Source: an uncultured Pseudoflavonifractor sp.
GTDB taxonomy: Bacteria > Bacillota > Clostridia > Oscillospirales > Oscillospiraceae
DNA: 62,063 nt
Direction of reading: 5' to 3'
Assembly: GCA_947577065.1 (NCBI GenBank)
Contig: CANPTT010000009.1
Location: forward strand, 1 to 62,063
Made by a program: the position numbers and the translations under genes. The notes below the pieces were generated by a model. The model ran no database searches, was not told the DNA's origin, and saw only the letters and a list, made by a program, of their open reading frames with translations. Of this stretch, positions 25,169 to 33,922 are shown one piece after another; the first letter of the stretch is position 1, and each line of letters begins with the position of its first letter.

Positions 25169-25285
25169 GAGAAAGCCCTCGCTCTCCCACCGGACGCAGT
25201 CCGGCGGCTATAGTAAAGCCGGAAAAGCCCGGCCGCTTATCTATTGTGTCCAATAAAAAGGAAAAGAACCCATGTAGACAAAATG

Positions 25286-25315
25286 ATTATAGCATCCTTC
25301 CCGGAGGAAAGTAAA
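25286..25315 (-). promoter_or_regulatory. Promoter of murA
   Basis: TATAAT (25291-25286) with TTTACT (25315-25310) at 18 bp on the minus strand. The interval 25169-25482 holds this promoter, the 5' leader of murA (about 110 bases) and the next gene's terminator; no gene was seen in it. Confidence 0.6.
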
Positions 25316-25428
25316 CCCCTTTTCACAACTTTCCACCAGAATGTGAAAAATTTTGCGTCCGCAGGGGGGATCCTTGAGGGATATCACGGGAAATTGCGGG
25401 GATGTAATTTGAAATTTCCATTATCTCC

Positions 25429-25470
25429 CCCAGACAAAAAGCCGCCCGGAGCCGGCGGCTCCGGGCGGGC
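25429..25470 (-). terminator. Terminator of the lipoprotein operon
   Basis: A strong stem from GCCGCCCGGAGCC and GGCTCCGGGCGGGC (25441-25470) followed by TTTTTG on the minus strand, 12 bases after the lipoprotein stop. Confidence 0.9.
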
Positions 25471-25482
25471 GAAAAGGTCTGA

Positions 25483-26031
25483 TCAGGCGGGAAGATACTC
25501 AATGGAAATGACCGTATCGGCTTCAAAAATAAAGGAGAGGGTCACATTTCCTTTGGTATACATAATGGCAGAACTGGACTCCTCACCCATGCCGTAAGCG
25601 GTGGTCACATCGTCCTTAGAAGAGCCAATATACAGACCTTCTGGAGTAGTGACACTGTCGTCTGTGAGGAGAATGGAGTTTACATAATCTTTTTCTCCTT
25701 CGGGGCGAGTGATAACCTGAAAGCCGGGATAGGTATAGGTTTTGTCCAGCCCCTCAAAGGCGCAGGAGGCGGCTTCAAAGTAGCTTTGGGCCTCCCCAAG
25801 AACGTCGAGGACCTCGGCCATGTCCTGGTCAATAGAGATGGTGAGCTCCCCGGTTGAAAACACATACCGCTCTGGAGCGGCGGGGCCTTGGCTTTCTGTG
25901 GGGAGGCTGCTCTGCAATGCCGGGGGGGCAGACGGAACGGCGGGGGTCTGGGTAACCTCTCCACCGCCGCAGGCAGTGAGGGAAACAGACAGTGCCAAGG
26001 TGGTCAGAGTGTGGAAAAAGGGTCTTTTCAT
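25483..26031 (-). CDS. Exported lipoprotein, unknown
   Basis: A 182-residue protein with a lipoprotein signal peptide (lipobox LTAC at about residues 17-20), a Pro/Ser-rich linker (22-55) and a C-terminal domain of about 125 residues (STGELTISIDQDMAEVL...). The domain alternates short strands and helices and has no motif I recognise. It overlaps the transglutaminase gene by four bases (ATGA), so the two are translated together and probably act together outside the membrane. Confidence 0.75.
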   Translation of the reverse strand: MKRPFFHTLTTLALSVSLTACGGGEVTQTPAVPSAPPALQSSLPTESQGPAAPERYVFSTGELTISIDQDMAEVLDVLGEAQSYFEAASCAFEGLDKTYTYPGFQVITRPEGEKDYVNSILLTDDSVTTPEGLYIGSSKDDVTTAYGMGEESSSAIMYTKGNVTLSFIFEADTVISIEYLPA

Positions 26032-27359
26032 GGTACTTCTTCCTTTCCGGTCGCTTCAATAAATTCCGACGGAGTTTCCGCCGCCGGTGGGTCGGTCTCA
26101 GGGGTTGAGGGGGGCGGTGTCTCCGGGCTTTGGGTCTCCACGGGTGTGGGTTCCTGGGAGGGCTCTGGGACAGGCTCCGCCGTAGCTTCGGCACCGACAG
26201 TTTCCGCAGGAGGGAGGGGGCGTTCCTCTGTGCCTGGGTTCTCCTGGGGCTGCCCGGTGGGCGTTGGATCGGCAAGGATACCGGGGGGAAGCAGGATTTC
26301 CCCCTCCTCCGGAGGCAGTTCGCTCTCCTGGGGAGGACTGCTTTCAACAGGCGATCCGCTCTCCGTGGGCCGCTCTTCTGCGGGGAAGCCCACCGCTGTC
26401 ACGGGACAGTTGGCGTAATCGTACACATAGTAGTTGCTCCGTACCGGGGCGCATTTCTCCGTATAGGCCCGGACCGCCATCTCGTCCAGCAGAAAGGAGC
26501 CTAGGGGATAGCTATCCGGGTGAGGGCAGGCGTCAAAGTGGTACCAGCCGCTGCCCACATTTACAAGCTGCCAGTAGTGGTCGGTGCTGCCCCCCACCCG
26601 CTCCAGGTCTACATTGGGGATCCCGGCCCGGGTGAGCAGGGCCTTGGAGCAGGCAAAATAGTTGTAGCAGTCCCCCCGGCCCCGGGTAAAGCCTACATAG
26701 GCGCCTATGAGCCAGTTGGATTTGTCCGAGGAACCCACGTATTTCACATGAGTGTGCACGTAATTATAGATGGCCCTGGCCTGCTCCCACTGAGACATGG
26801 AGGGGGAGAGGATCTTATCGAGAATGCGATCGGCCTCCTCGTCCACCATTTGGGGGGTGACCTCTTTGATGGGAAGCGGTTCTGTCTCTGGCTCTTCTCC
26901 GGACACATCGGCTGTGGGGTCGTCATCGTTGACTCCGGCCACCGCCACCACTGTGACGGTGACGGAGGTTTCCGCCCGGTTTCCCGCCCTGTCTGCCGCC
27001 CGGTAGATCACGGGATATTTTCCCGGTTCAAGAAGGTTCACGGCGGAGGCGTCGATCTCCAGCTTTACCTTGCCGTCCACCTTGTCCACAGCGGTGACCC
27101 CACTGCGATAGGAGAGGGTCATGCCCACCGCCACAGTCATGTCGTGGAGGCCCTCAATGACGGGCGGCTCGGTGTCAGCGGGCGGAGAAGTGGAGGTCGC
27201 GGTGGGAATGGGAGAGGGGGTGGAGGCGGGAGGGCGGGACTGACTGCGGAAAAGAAACAGTCCCAGGGCGCAGGAGACCGCCAGAATACAGAGGACCAGC
27301 ACAGCGCCGATCCCCTTTCCGGAGCCTGTCTTTTTTTCTTTGACTGCGGATGAGGGCAT
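26028..27359 (-). CDS. Membrane-anchored transglutaminase-like protein
   Basis: A 443-residue protein with one N-terminal membrane helix (about 19-40), a Pro/Thr-rich spacer, a cadherin/DUF5011-like Ig domain (about 62-140, with PPVIEGLHDMTVAVG and GKYPVIYRAADRAGN), and a transglutaminase-like fold. The triad Cys (RGDCYNYF), His (TDHYW) and Asp (FDAC) is intact. A long Pro/Glu/Thr-rich tail ends the protein. Such proteins are cysteine proteases or crosslinkers of surface material. The tail is unusually long, near 120 residues. Confidence 0.8.
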   Translation of the reverse strand: MPSSAVKEKKTGSGKGIGAVLVLCILAVSCALGLFLFRSQSRPPASTPSPIPTATSTSPPADTEPPVIEGLHDMTVAVGMTLSYRSGVTAVDKVDGKVKLEIDASAVNLLEPGKYPVIYRAADRAGNRAETSVTVTVVAVAGVNDDDPTADVSGEEPETEPLPIKEVTPQMVDEEADRILDKILSPSMSQWEQARAIYNYVHTHVKYVGSSDKSNWLIGAYVGFTRGRGDCYNYFACSKALLTRAGIPNVDLERVGGSTDHYWQLVNVGSGWYHFDACPHPDSYPLGSFLLDEMAVRAYTEKCAPVRSNYYVYDYANCPVTAVGFPAEERPTESGSPVESSPPQESELPPEEGEILLPPGILADPTPTGQPQENPGTEERPLPPAETVGAEATAEPVPEPSQEPTPVETQSPETPPPSTPETDPPAAETPSEFIEATGKEEVP

Positions 27360-27423
27360 ATGGGCTCAAACCTTTCCTCCAAGGCAGGTCCTTTATGGAG
27401 CCGCCCCGTTCCTCAGACTGAAA

Positions 27424-27452
27424 ATTTTATCACAGTTTGGGGGATTTGGCAA
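27424..27452 (-). promoter_or_regulatory. Promoter of the transglutaminase-lipoprotein operon
   Basis: TTGCCA (27452-27447), 17 bp, TAAAAT (27429-27424) on the minus strand. Confidence 0.55.
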
Positions 27453-27496
27453 GGGGGCGTGGATTTTTGGGCGATTTTGGCGGGACAGGGCGGGCC

Positions 27497-27525
27497 TTGA
27501 CACCACAGGGCAGAAACGGTATACT
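27497..27525 (+). promoter_or_regulatory. Promoter of the Dlt-like operon
   Basis: TTGACA (27497-27502), 17-bp spacer, TATACT (27520-27525). It lies about 65 bases before the adenylation gene and is divergent from the transglutaminase promoter. Confidence 0.85.
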
Positions 27526-27591
27526 ACCTTTATATGTGCCCACGCTGTTTTGGGGCATGGATGGCAAATCAACGCCTTTCGAGGGATGGAT

Positions 27592-29106
27592 ATGCAGAAC
27601 AATGTGCTCAACTATCTGAACCGTATCGTGAGGGAAAAGCCGGATAAGTTGGCCTACTCCGACGGCGATCAGGGCCTTACCTTCCGGCAGGTCTATGACC
27701 AAAGCCGAAGCGTGGGGAGTTTTCTTCATGACAGGGGTATATACAAAAAGCCTGTGGTTGTCTTTATGCGGAAATCCCCACAGGAGGTGGCGGCCTTTTT
27801 CGGGGTCGTGGCCGGGGGGTGTTTCTATGTGCCGGTCGACGAGGAGATGCCCGCGGGCCGTATTCAGCTGATCTTGGACAATGTAAAGTCCCCTCTGGTC
27901 ATCTGTGACAGGGATACTGTTGGGATCGCCCGGACATTCGCGCTGGGGGAGGGGCAGGCCGTCCTCTATGACGATATCTCCGCCGTCCAGGCAGACGATG
28001 GGGTGCTGAGCGAGATCTATGAGCGGGCCATCGATACCGATCCCATCTATATTGTCTTTACCTCCGGCTCCACCGGGATCCCCAAGGGGGTGGCCGCCTG
28101 TCACCGGTCGGTCATCGACTATGTGGAGCAGCTTTCCGAGATCCTGGCCTTTGACGGGGATACGGTTTTCGGCAACCAGTCCCCGCTCTACTTTGACGCC
28201 TGCCTGAAGGAGCTATATCCCACCTTGAAATTTGGAGCTACCACCTACCTGATCCCCAAGGGCCTTTTCTCCTTCCCTACCGCCCTGGTGGAGTACCTGA
28301 ACACGCACAGGATCAACACCATTTGCTGGGTGGTCTCCGCGCTGACCATGGTCAGCGCCTTGGGGGCCTTTGATGAGGGGAGGCCGGAATACCTGCGCAC
28401 CGTCGCTTTCGGAAGCGAGGTCTTTCCCATCAAGCAATTCCGACTGTGGCGCCAGGCGGCGCCCAAGGCTGTCTTCACCAACCTATATGGTCCCACCGAG
28501 GGCACGGGAATGTGCTGCTATTACCGGGTGGAGCGGGACTTTGCCGACGGCGAGGTCATCCCCATCGGTCGTGGCTTTCCCAACCGGGAGATATTGCTGC
28601 TCAAGGCGGACAACACCCCGGCGGGAGTGGGGGAGGAGGGGGAGATCTGTATCCGGGGCACCTCGGTCACGCTGGGCTATTACAATGATCCGGAGAGGAC
28701 AGCGGCGGCCTACGTTCAGAACCCTCTGAACACCGCCTATCCTGAGGTCATCTATAAGACCGGGGATCTGGGGAGGTACAATGACCGGGGGGAGTTGGTT
28801 TTTGTCTCCCGAAAGGATCACCAGATCAAGCACATGGGCCACCGCATCGAACTGGGAGAGGTGGAGGTCAATGTGGCCATGCTTCCCGGCGTCCGCATGG
28901 CGGGGTGTATCTACGACAGCGAAAAGAAGAAGATCGTGCTGTGGTATGACGGCGACCCCGATGAGAAGGAGTTGACCAGGGCATTGAAGACCAAGCTGCC
29001 CCGGTATATGCTGCCGAACCGGATCTATAAGGTAGACAAGCTGCCCTTTACCGCCAACGGGAAAATAGACCGGATGGCGTTAAGGAAGATGTATGAGAAA
29101 GGATGA
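27592..29106 (+). CDS. DltA-like amino-acid adenylation enzyme
   Basis: A 504-residue AMP-forming ligase. It has the P-loop FTSGSTGIPKGV, the FDAC segment whose Asp holds the amino group of amino-acid substrates, NLYGPTEGTG, KTGDLGRY, and the catalytic lysine in ANGKIDRMAL near the C-terminus. DltA activates D-alanine and loads it onto DltC. One DltA specificity residue differs: the family Cys in FCGEVLP is a Ser here (FGSEVFP), so D-Ala may not be the substrate. I start at ATG 27592 after GAGGG; the open frame reaches back to 27340 but that part lies upstream of the promoter. Confidence 0.85.
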   Translation: MQNNVLNYLNRIVREKPDKLAYSDGDQGLTFRQVYDQSRSVGSFLHDRGIYKKPVVVFMRKSPQEVAAFFGVVAGGCFYVPVDEEMPAGRIQLILDNVKSPLVICDRDTVGIARTFALGEGQAVLYDDISAVQADDGVLSEIYERAIDTDPIYIVFTSGSTGIPKGVAACHRSVIDYVEQLSEILAFDGDTVFGNQSPLYFDACLKELYPTLKFGATTYLIPKGLFSFPTALVEYLNTHRINTICWVVSALTMVSALGAFDEGRPEYLRTVAFGSEVFPIKQFRLWRQAAPKAVFTNLYGPTEGTGMCCYYRVERDFADGEVIPIGRGFPNREILLLKADNTPAGVGEEGEICIRGTSVTLGYYNDPERTAAAYVQNPLNTAYPEVIYKTGDLGRYNDRGELVFVSRKDHQIKHMGHRIELGEVEVNVAMLPGVRMAGCIYDSEKKKIVLWYDGDPDEKELTRALKTKLPRYMLPNRIYKVDKLPFTANGKIDRMALRKMYEKG

Positions 29107-29112
29107 ACTGTC

Positions 29113-29343
29113 ATGGAAGAACTGTTGGAGATTTTGCGGGATATGCACCCCGATGTGGACTTTGAGACCGAGGAGCACCTTATCGACAATGGGATCCTGG
29201 ACTCTTTGGATATCGTGAGTCTTATCTCTGAGATCAGCGAAAACTTTGACGTGACCATTACCGCCAAGGATATCCTGCCGGAGAATTTCAACTCCGCCCA
29301 GGCCCTCTATGAGTTGGTCCGCCGCCTGGAGGACGAAGGCTAA
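29113..29343 (+). CDS. Acyl/D-alanyl carrier protein, DltC-like
   Basis: A 76-residue acidic carrier protein. Ser31 in GILDSLDIVSLISE is the phosphopantetheine attachment site. It begins seven bases after the adenylation gene and ends immediately before the MBOAT gene. The enzyme at 27592 should load it; the MBOAT protein should take the aminoacyl group. Confidence 0.88.
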   Translation: MEELLEILRDMHPDVDFETEEHLIDNGILDSLDIVSLISEISENFDVTITAKDILPENFNSAQALYELVRRLEDEG

Positions 29344-30936
29344 ATGCTCTTTACCTCCTACGCCTTTTTGGGCTTCGCGGCGGGACTGCTGCTGCTATAC
29401 TATCTGCTGCCCAGGCGGTGCCAGCAGCCCCTGCTGTTGGGCGCAAGCTGCCTTTTCTACCTGGCGGCGGGGCCAAAATACATCCTCTATATCCTTTTTA
29501 CCGCCCTCACTGTCTGGTTTACCGGGGTGAGGATGGGTCGGAATACCCAAAAGGCCGCCGCCTACCTGAAAGAGCATAAGGAGGAGTTGGGCAAAGAGGA
29601 AAAAAAGGCATATAGAGAGGGGCAGAAGAGAGTCCGCCGCCGCTGGCTGGCGGGCTGTCTTGTGCTGAATATAGGCGTTTTGGCGGTGGTGAAGTATACG
29701 AATTTCTTCCTCGCCAATCTCAATGGACTGCTGACCGCCGCAGGCCGGACCGGGCAGCTGTCTTTTTTTGCCCTGGCCCTGCCTATGGGTATTTCCTTCT
29801 ATACGTTTCAGGCCGTGGGCTATCTGGTGGATGTGTACCGGGGTACGGTGGAGGCGGAGGAAGGCCCCTTTCGGTTTCTGCTTTTTGTCTCCTTCTTTCC
29901 CCAGCTCATTCAGGGCCCTATCAGCCGGTTTGGGGACCTGAGCCAGACTCTCTACGCGCCCCATGCCTTTGACGGAAGACAGGTCAGTTTTGGCCTTCAG
30001 CGGATGTTGTGGGGTTACTTTAAAAAGCTGGTGGTGGCAGACCGGCTCCTGGCGGCGGTCATGACCATTGTGGGGGATGTGGGAGCTTACCAGGGAGCTT
30101 ACGCTGTCGTGGGGATGCTCTTTTACACCGTGCAGCTGTACGCTGATTTTACCGGAGGCATCGATGTGACCATCGGTCTTGCCCAGGCCCTTGGGATCAC
30201 GGTAAAGGAGAACTTTGAACGGCCCTATTTTTCCAAATCCCTCAAGGAATACTGGCGCCGGTGGCATATCTCCATGTGCTCCTGGTTCCGGGACTACCTC
30301 TTTTATCCCCTGTCTACCTCTAAGGCCATGCAGAGGTTTACCAAGTTTACCCGGAAGAATTTGGGAGACAAGGTGGGCAGACGCCTGCCGGTCTATGTGT
30401 CCTCCTTTGTGGTCTGGTTCTCCACCGGCCTTTGGCACGGGGCTAGTTGGAATTTTATTGTCTGGGGCCTCCTCAACTATGCGGTGCTTATGGCCTCAGA
30501 GGAGTTGGAGCCCCTCTATGCCAAATTCCACGCCCGGTTTTCCGTGGAGGGAAGGCTTTGGTACAGGCTCCTTCAGGTGGGCCGGACCTTTGCGCTGGTG
30601 TGTGTGCTGAATATTTTTGACTGTTATGCCACCCTGGGCGAGACGGTTCAAGCCATCGGGAGCGTATTTACGGTCCATAACTGGGGTGTGCTGTGGGACG
30701 GATCTTTGCTCAAGCTGGGCCTTGCCGGGCTGGACTACGGGATCTTGACCGGCGGGTGTTTCCTTATGCTGGGAGTGAGTCTTATCCAGCGGTCGGGAAG
30801 CGTCCGGGAGAGGATCGGTCGGAGGCCCTATTGGGTGAGATTCATCCTCTGGTACGGCCTGTTTCTGGCGGTCCTTCTCATGGGGGCCTACGGGGTGGGC
30901 TATGACGCCAGCCAGTTCATTTACAACCGGTTCTGA
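29344..30936 (+). CDS. MBOAT-family O-acyltransferase, DltB-like
   Basis: A 530-residue polytopic membrane protein with about ten helices. The MBOAT signature is present: PQLIQGPISRF, EYWRRWHISMCSWFRDY and the catalytic His in TGLWHGASWNFIVWG. DltB passes the acyl group from the carrier protein across the membrane to a cell-surface polymer. It follows the carrier gene without a gap. Confidence 0.92.
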   Translation: MLFTSYAFLGFAAGLLLLYYLLPRRCQQPLLLGASCLFYLAAGPKYILYILFTALTVWFTGVRMGRNTQKAAAYLKEHKEELGKEEKKAYREGQKRVRRRWLAGCLVLNIGVLAVVKYTNFFLANLNGLLTAAGRTGQLSFFALALPMGISFYTFQAVGYLVDVYRGTVEAEEGPFRFLLFVSFFPQLIQGPISRFGDLSQTLYAPHAFDGRQVSFGLQRMLWGYFKKLVVADRLLAAVMTIVGDVGAYQGAYAVVGMLFYTVQLYADFTGGIDVTIGLAQALGITVKENFERPYFSKSLKEYWRRWHISMCSWFRDYLFYPLSTSKAMQRFTKFTRKNLGDKVGRRLPVYVSSFVVWFSTGLWHGASWNFIVWGLLNYAVLMASEELEPLYAKFHARFSVEGRLWYRLLQVGRTFALVCVLNIFDCYATLGETVQAIGSVFTVHNWGVLWDGSLLKLGLAGLDYGILTGGCFLMLGVSLIQRSGSVRERIGRRPYWVRFILWYGLFLAVLLMGAYGVGYDASQFIYNRF

Positions 30937-30959
30937 TGCCGGGGAAGGAGGGCTGAGGC

Positions 30960-32003
30960 ATGAAAAAAGGATATATCCGCACCGTGGCTTCGGCCCTTGT
31001 GGTCGTGGGGACCCTGGCTTTGCTCCAACGTCTCCTGGTACCCAAATACGTGGACGGTATTGTGGAGGGGGCTTTCGTGGCGGAATACTACAAGGAGGTC
31101 AAGGACCACGACCTCCTTTTTGTGGGAGACTGCGAGGTTTATGAGAATTTCTCTCCGGCGGTGCTGTGGCAGGATTTCGGGATCAACAGCTACATCCGGG
31201 GAAGCGCGGAGCAGTATATTTTCCAGTCCTATTACCTTTTGGAGGACGCCTTCCGCTATGAAAGACCCGACGTGGTGGTGTTCAATATCCAGTCCCTTCA
31301 GTTTGCCGAGGCCCAGAGCGAGGCATACAACCGGATGAGCCTGGAGGGTATGAAGTGGTCACCCACGAAAGTGAAGGCCATCTTTGCCTCCATGAAGGAG
31401 GGGGAGCATTTTCTGGATTATCTGTTTCCCATCCTCCGCTACCACACCCGGTGGAGCCAGTTGGAGCCTACCGATGTGGAATATCTTTTCCATGCCAAGC
31501 CCGTGTCCTTTAACGGCTACTATATGCGCGTGGACGCCAAGCCCGCCGAAAATGTGCCCACGGGAAAGCCTTTGGCGGATTATTCCTTTGGGGACAACGC
31601 CTGGAAGTACCTGGACAAGATGGTGGAGCTGTGCGAAAAGGAGAAGGTCCAGCTTGTCCTTATCAAGGCCCCCAGCCTGTATCCCTACTGGTATCCCCAG
31701 TGGGAGGAGCAGGTGGAGCGGTACGCCCGGGAGAAGGGGCTTCCCTATCTCAACTTTCTGGAGCTTCAGGAGGAGACGGGGATCGACTATCGGACCGACA
31801 CCTATGACGGAGGCCTTCACATGAACCTCTCCGGGGCGGAGAAGCTGTCCCGCTGGCTGGGGGAGTGGCTGGTGGAGCATACCGGCCTTACCGACCGTCG
31901 GGGGGAGGAGGATCTTTCCGCCCGCTGGGAGGAGAAGCTGTCGGCCTATGAGGCGGAAAAGCGGAGGCAGTACGAATTTTACGGAATAGAGACGGGGAAT
32001 TGA
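30960..32003 (+). CDS. DltD/SGNH-like surface protein with Cys in the nucleophile place
   Basis: A 347-residue protein with an N-terminal membrane helix (about 7-26) and an extracytoplasmic SGNH-like domain. The block I motif reads FVGDCEVYENFSP, where DltD has GSSE: Cys58 takes the place of the catalytic Ser. The block V pair is Asp283-GGL-His287. The location after MBOAT supports a DltD-like final transfer role. If Cys58 is the nucleophile this is a thiol version of the family; the alignment is by eye. Confidence 0.75.
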   Translation: MKKGYIRTVASALVVVGTLALLQRLLVPKYVDGIVEGAFVAEYYKEVKDHDLLFVGDCEVYENFSPAVLWQDFGINSYIRGSAEQYIFQSYYLLEDAFRYERPDVVVFNIQSLQFAEAQSEAYNRMSLEGMKWSPTKVKAIFASMKEGEHFLDYLFPILRYHTRWSQLEPTDVEYLFHAKPVSFNGYYMRVDAKPAENVPTGKPLADYSFGDNAWKYLDKMVELCEKEKVQLVLIKAPSLYPYWYPQWEEQVERYAREKGLPYLNFLELQEETGIDYRTDTYDGGLHMNLSGAEKLSRWLGEWLVEHTGLTDRRGEEDLSARWEEKLSAYEAEKRRQYEFYGIETGN

Positions 32004-32004
32004 T

Positions 32005-33846
32005 ATGTGCGGCGTCTGTGGGATGTTTAACCAAACCAATACTACCCGGCCAGATGAAAAGGTATTGGAAAATATGCTCCGGGCTATCCATCACCGGGGA
32101 CCTGACGGTACAGAGTCTTTGGCGCTGGACAATGTGGCCCTGGGCTTCAACCGCCTGAGCTTTATTGACCTGGAGGGCGGGATGCAGCCTATCCGGAACG
32201 AGGATGGGACCCTTTCCATGATCTGCAATGGGGAGGTCTTCAACTTTCGGGAGCTGCGGGCTGAACTGGAGGAAAAGGGCCATAAATTCCGGACAAAGAC
32301 CGATGTGGAGGTCATTTTGCACCTCTATGAGGAGGAGGGGCTGGACTTTCCCAAGCGGCTCAACGGTCAGTTCGCCATCGCCCTATATGACGACAGGGAA
32401 AAAAGGCTCCTGCTGGTCCGGGATCAGATTGGCATTTGCCCCTTGTTCTATACGCTCTGGGACGGAAGGTTGCTCTTTGCCTCTGAGATCAAGTCTATTT
32501 TGGCGTACCCCGGCGTGCCCCGGAAGCTCAATATGAAAGCGGTAGACCAGCTCATGAATTTTCCCGGGGTGGTGTCCCCGGTCACTTTCTTTGACGGGAT
32601 CCGGGCCCTTCAGGGGGGACATATGCTGGTGGTGTCGGCAGACAGTGTCCGGGATGTGGAATTTTGGGATCTGGAGTATCCCACCGAGGAGGGCCCCGAC
32701 CTGGGGGAGGAATACTACGCCGAGACGCTGCGGGAGAAGCTGAAGACCGCCATCTCCCGGCGGCTGGTGGCTGACGTACCCATCGGGTTCTATATCTCCG
32801 GGGGGCTGGACAGCTCGGTAGTGGCCTGTTACATTGGAAAATTTTTGCTCAACAGCTGCTATTCTTTTTCCGCCGAGATCGGGGAGGGGGAGCTGGACGA
32901 GAGCCGGTTCCAGCAGATGGTGAAGGAATGTGTAGGCTCCGCCCATTACAGCGTGAAGGTCAGCGAGGCGGAGATCTGGGAGAACCTGAGCAAGGTCATC
33001 TACCACGCCGAGTCCGCCGTAAAGGAGAGCTACGATGTGGCGGCCTATCTTCTCTCCGGCTTGGTCCGGCAGTCCCCGGCAAAGGCAGTGCTGACGGGCC
33101 AGGGCTCCGATGAGTTCTTCTGCGGCTATGTGGGCTATATGCTGGACCTGTTCCGCAATATGCAGAAGGGGAGAATGACGGCGGAGGAACAGGCCGCCAA
33201 CGAGCTTCTCTGGGGAGACCCCTACTTCCGGTATGAGCGGATCCATCCGGAGATCCGGAGGATACACCGCCGGATATACAGCGACAATGTGCGGGGGGAT
33301 GTGGAGAACTTCTCCGCCTGGCGGGAAAGCCCCATCGATACCCGAAAGGTGGCGGGGCTCAGCTCCCCAAAACGCCGCTCCTATATCGATTATAAGTTGC
33401 GCCTCAGCGACCACTTGCTGGGGGAGCACGGGGACCGGATGTTCTTCTCCCACTCGGTGGAGGGCCGACATCCCTTCCTGGACATGGAGCTGCTGGACTT
33501 TGTGGTCACTGTCCCCGACAAGTATAAGCTCAACGGCACCAACGAGAAGTATATCCTGAAAAAGGCGGGGGAGGGCATCGTCCCCGAACCCATTCTGAAG
33601 CGGAAAAAATTCCCCTTCCAGGCCCCCGGCATGTCCGCCATGGTGAAGCGGCCCTCTCTGGGCCCCGACTTCCTCAGCGATGACTTGATCCGTAAATACG
33701 GGGTCTTTGACGTTGATTATGTAAATCAGATGAAGGCGGCCTATCAGCGGGAGGACTTTCAGCTGATGGGGGCCTATGAGATTGACTATCTGCTCATCGT
33801 CATGACGGTCACCATGCTCTGTGAGCAGTATGGGCTGAGTCTGTAA
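32005..33846 (+). CDS. asnB: Asparagine synthetase (glutamine-hydrolysing)
   Basis: A 613-residue two-domain enzyme. Cys2 (MCGVCG) is the glutaminase nucleophile; the N-terminal domain shows HHRGPDG, NGEVFNF and TDVEV. The synthetase domain has the pyrophosphate loop SGGLDSS and GQGSDEFFCG. It normally makes asparagine; members within biosynthetic operons amidate other carboxylates. It starts right after the DltD-like stop, so it belongs to the same operon, which suggests that the amide product matters for the surface modification. Confidence 0.9.
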   Translation: MCGVCGMFNQTNTTRPDEKVLENMLRAIHHRGPDGTESLALDNVALGFNRLSFIDLEGGMQPIRNEDGTLSMICNGEVFNFRELRAELEEKGHKFRTKTDVEVILHLYEEEGLDFPKRLNGQFAIALYDDREKRLLLVRDQIGICPLFYTLWDGRLLFASEIKSILAYPGVPRKLNMKAVDQLMNFPGVVSPVTFFDGIRALQGGHMLVVSADSVRDVEFWDLEYPTEEGPDLGEEYYAETLREKLKTAISRRLVADVPIGFYISGGLDSSVVACYIGKFLLNSCYSFSAEIGEGELDESRFQQMVKECVGSAHYSVKVSEAEIWENLSKVIYHAESAVKESYDVAAYLLSGLVRQSPAKAVLTGQGSDEFFCGYVGYMLDLFRNMQKGRMTAEEQAANELLWGDPYFRYERIHPEIRRIHRRIYSDNVRGDVENFSAWRESPIDTRKVAGLSSPKRRSYIDYKLRLSDHLLGEHGDRMFFSHSVEGRHPFLDMELLDFVVTVPDKYKLNGTNEKYILKKAGEGIVPEPILKRKKFPFQAPGMSAMVKRPSLGPDFLSDDLIRKYGVFDVDYVNQMKAAYQREDFQLMGAYEIDYLLIVMTVTMLCEQYGLSL

Positions 33847-33867
33847 TAATCGGATAATACGGAACGA

Positions 33868-33905
33868 AAAACACGCCCCGCGGGAGATTCCGCAGGGCGT
33901 GTTTT
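33868..33905. terminator. Convergent terminator asnB / NlpC-P60
   Basis: AAAACACGCCC (33868-33878) and GGGCGTGTTTT (33895-33905) with a small inner stem; it works for both directions. Confidence 0.85.
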
Positions 33906-33922
33906 ACTTTATTATGTAAACT

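Noticed and set aside
23120-25213. A 697-codon open frame on the plus strand
   Set aside because: Shadow of walJ and murA, which have clear motifs on the minus strand.
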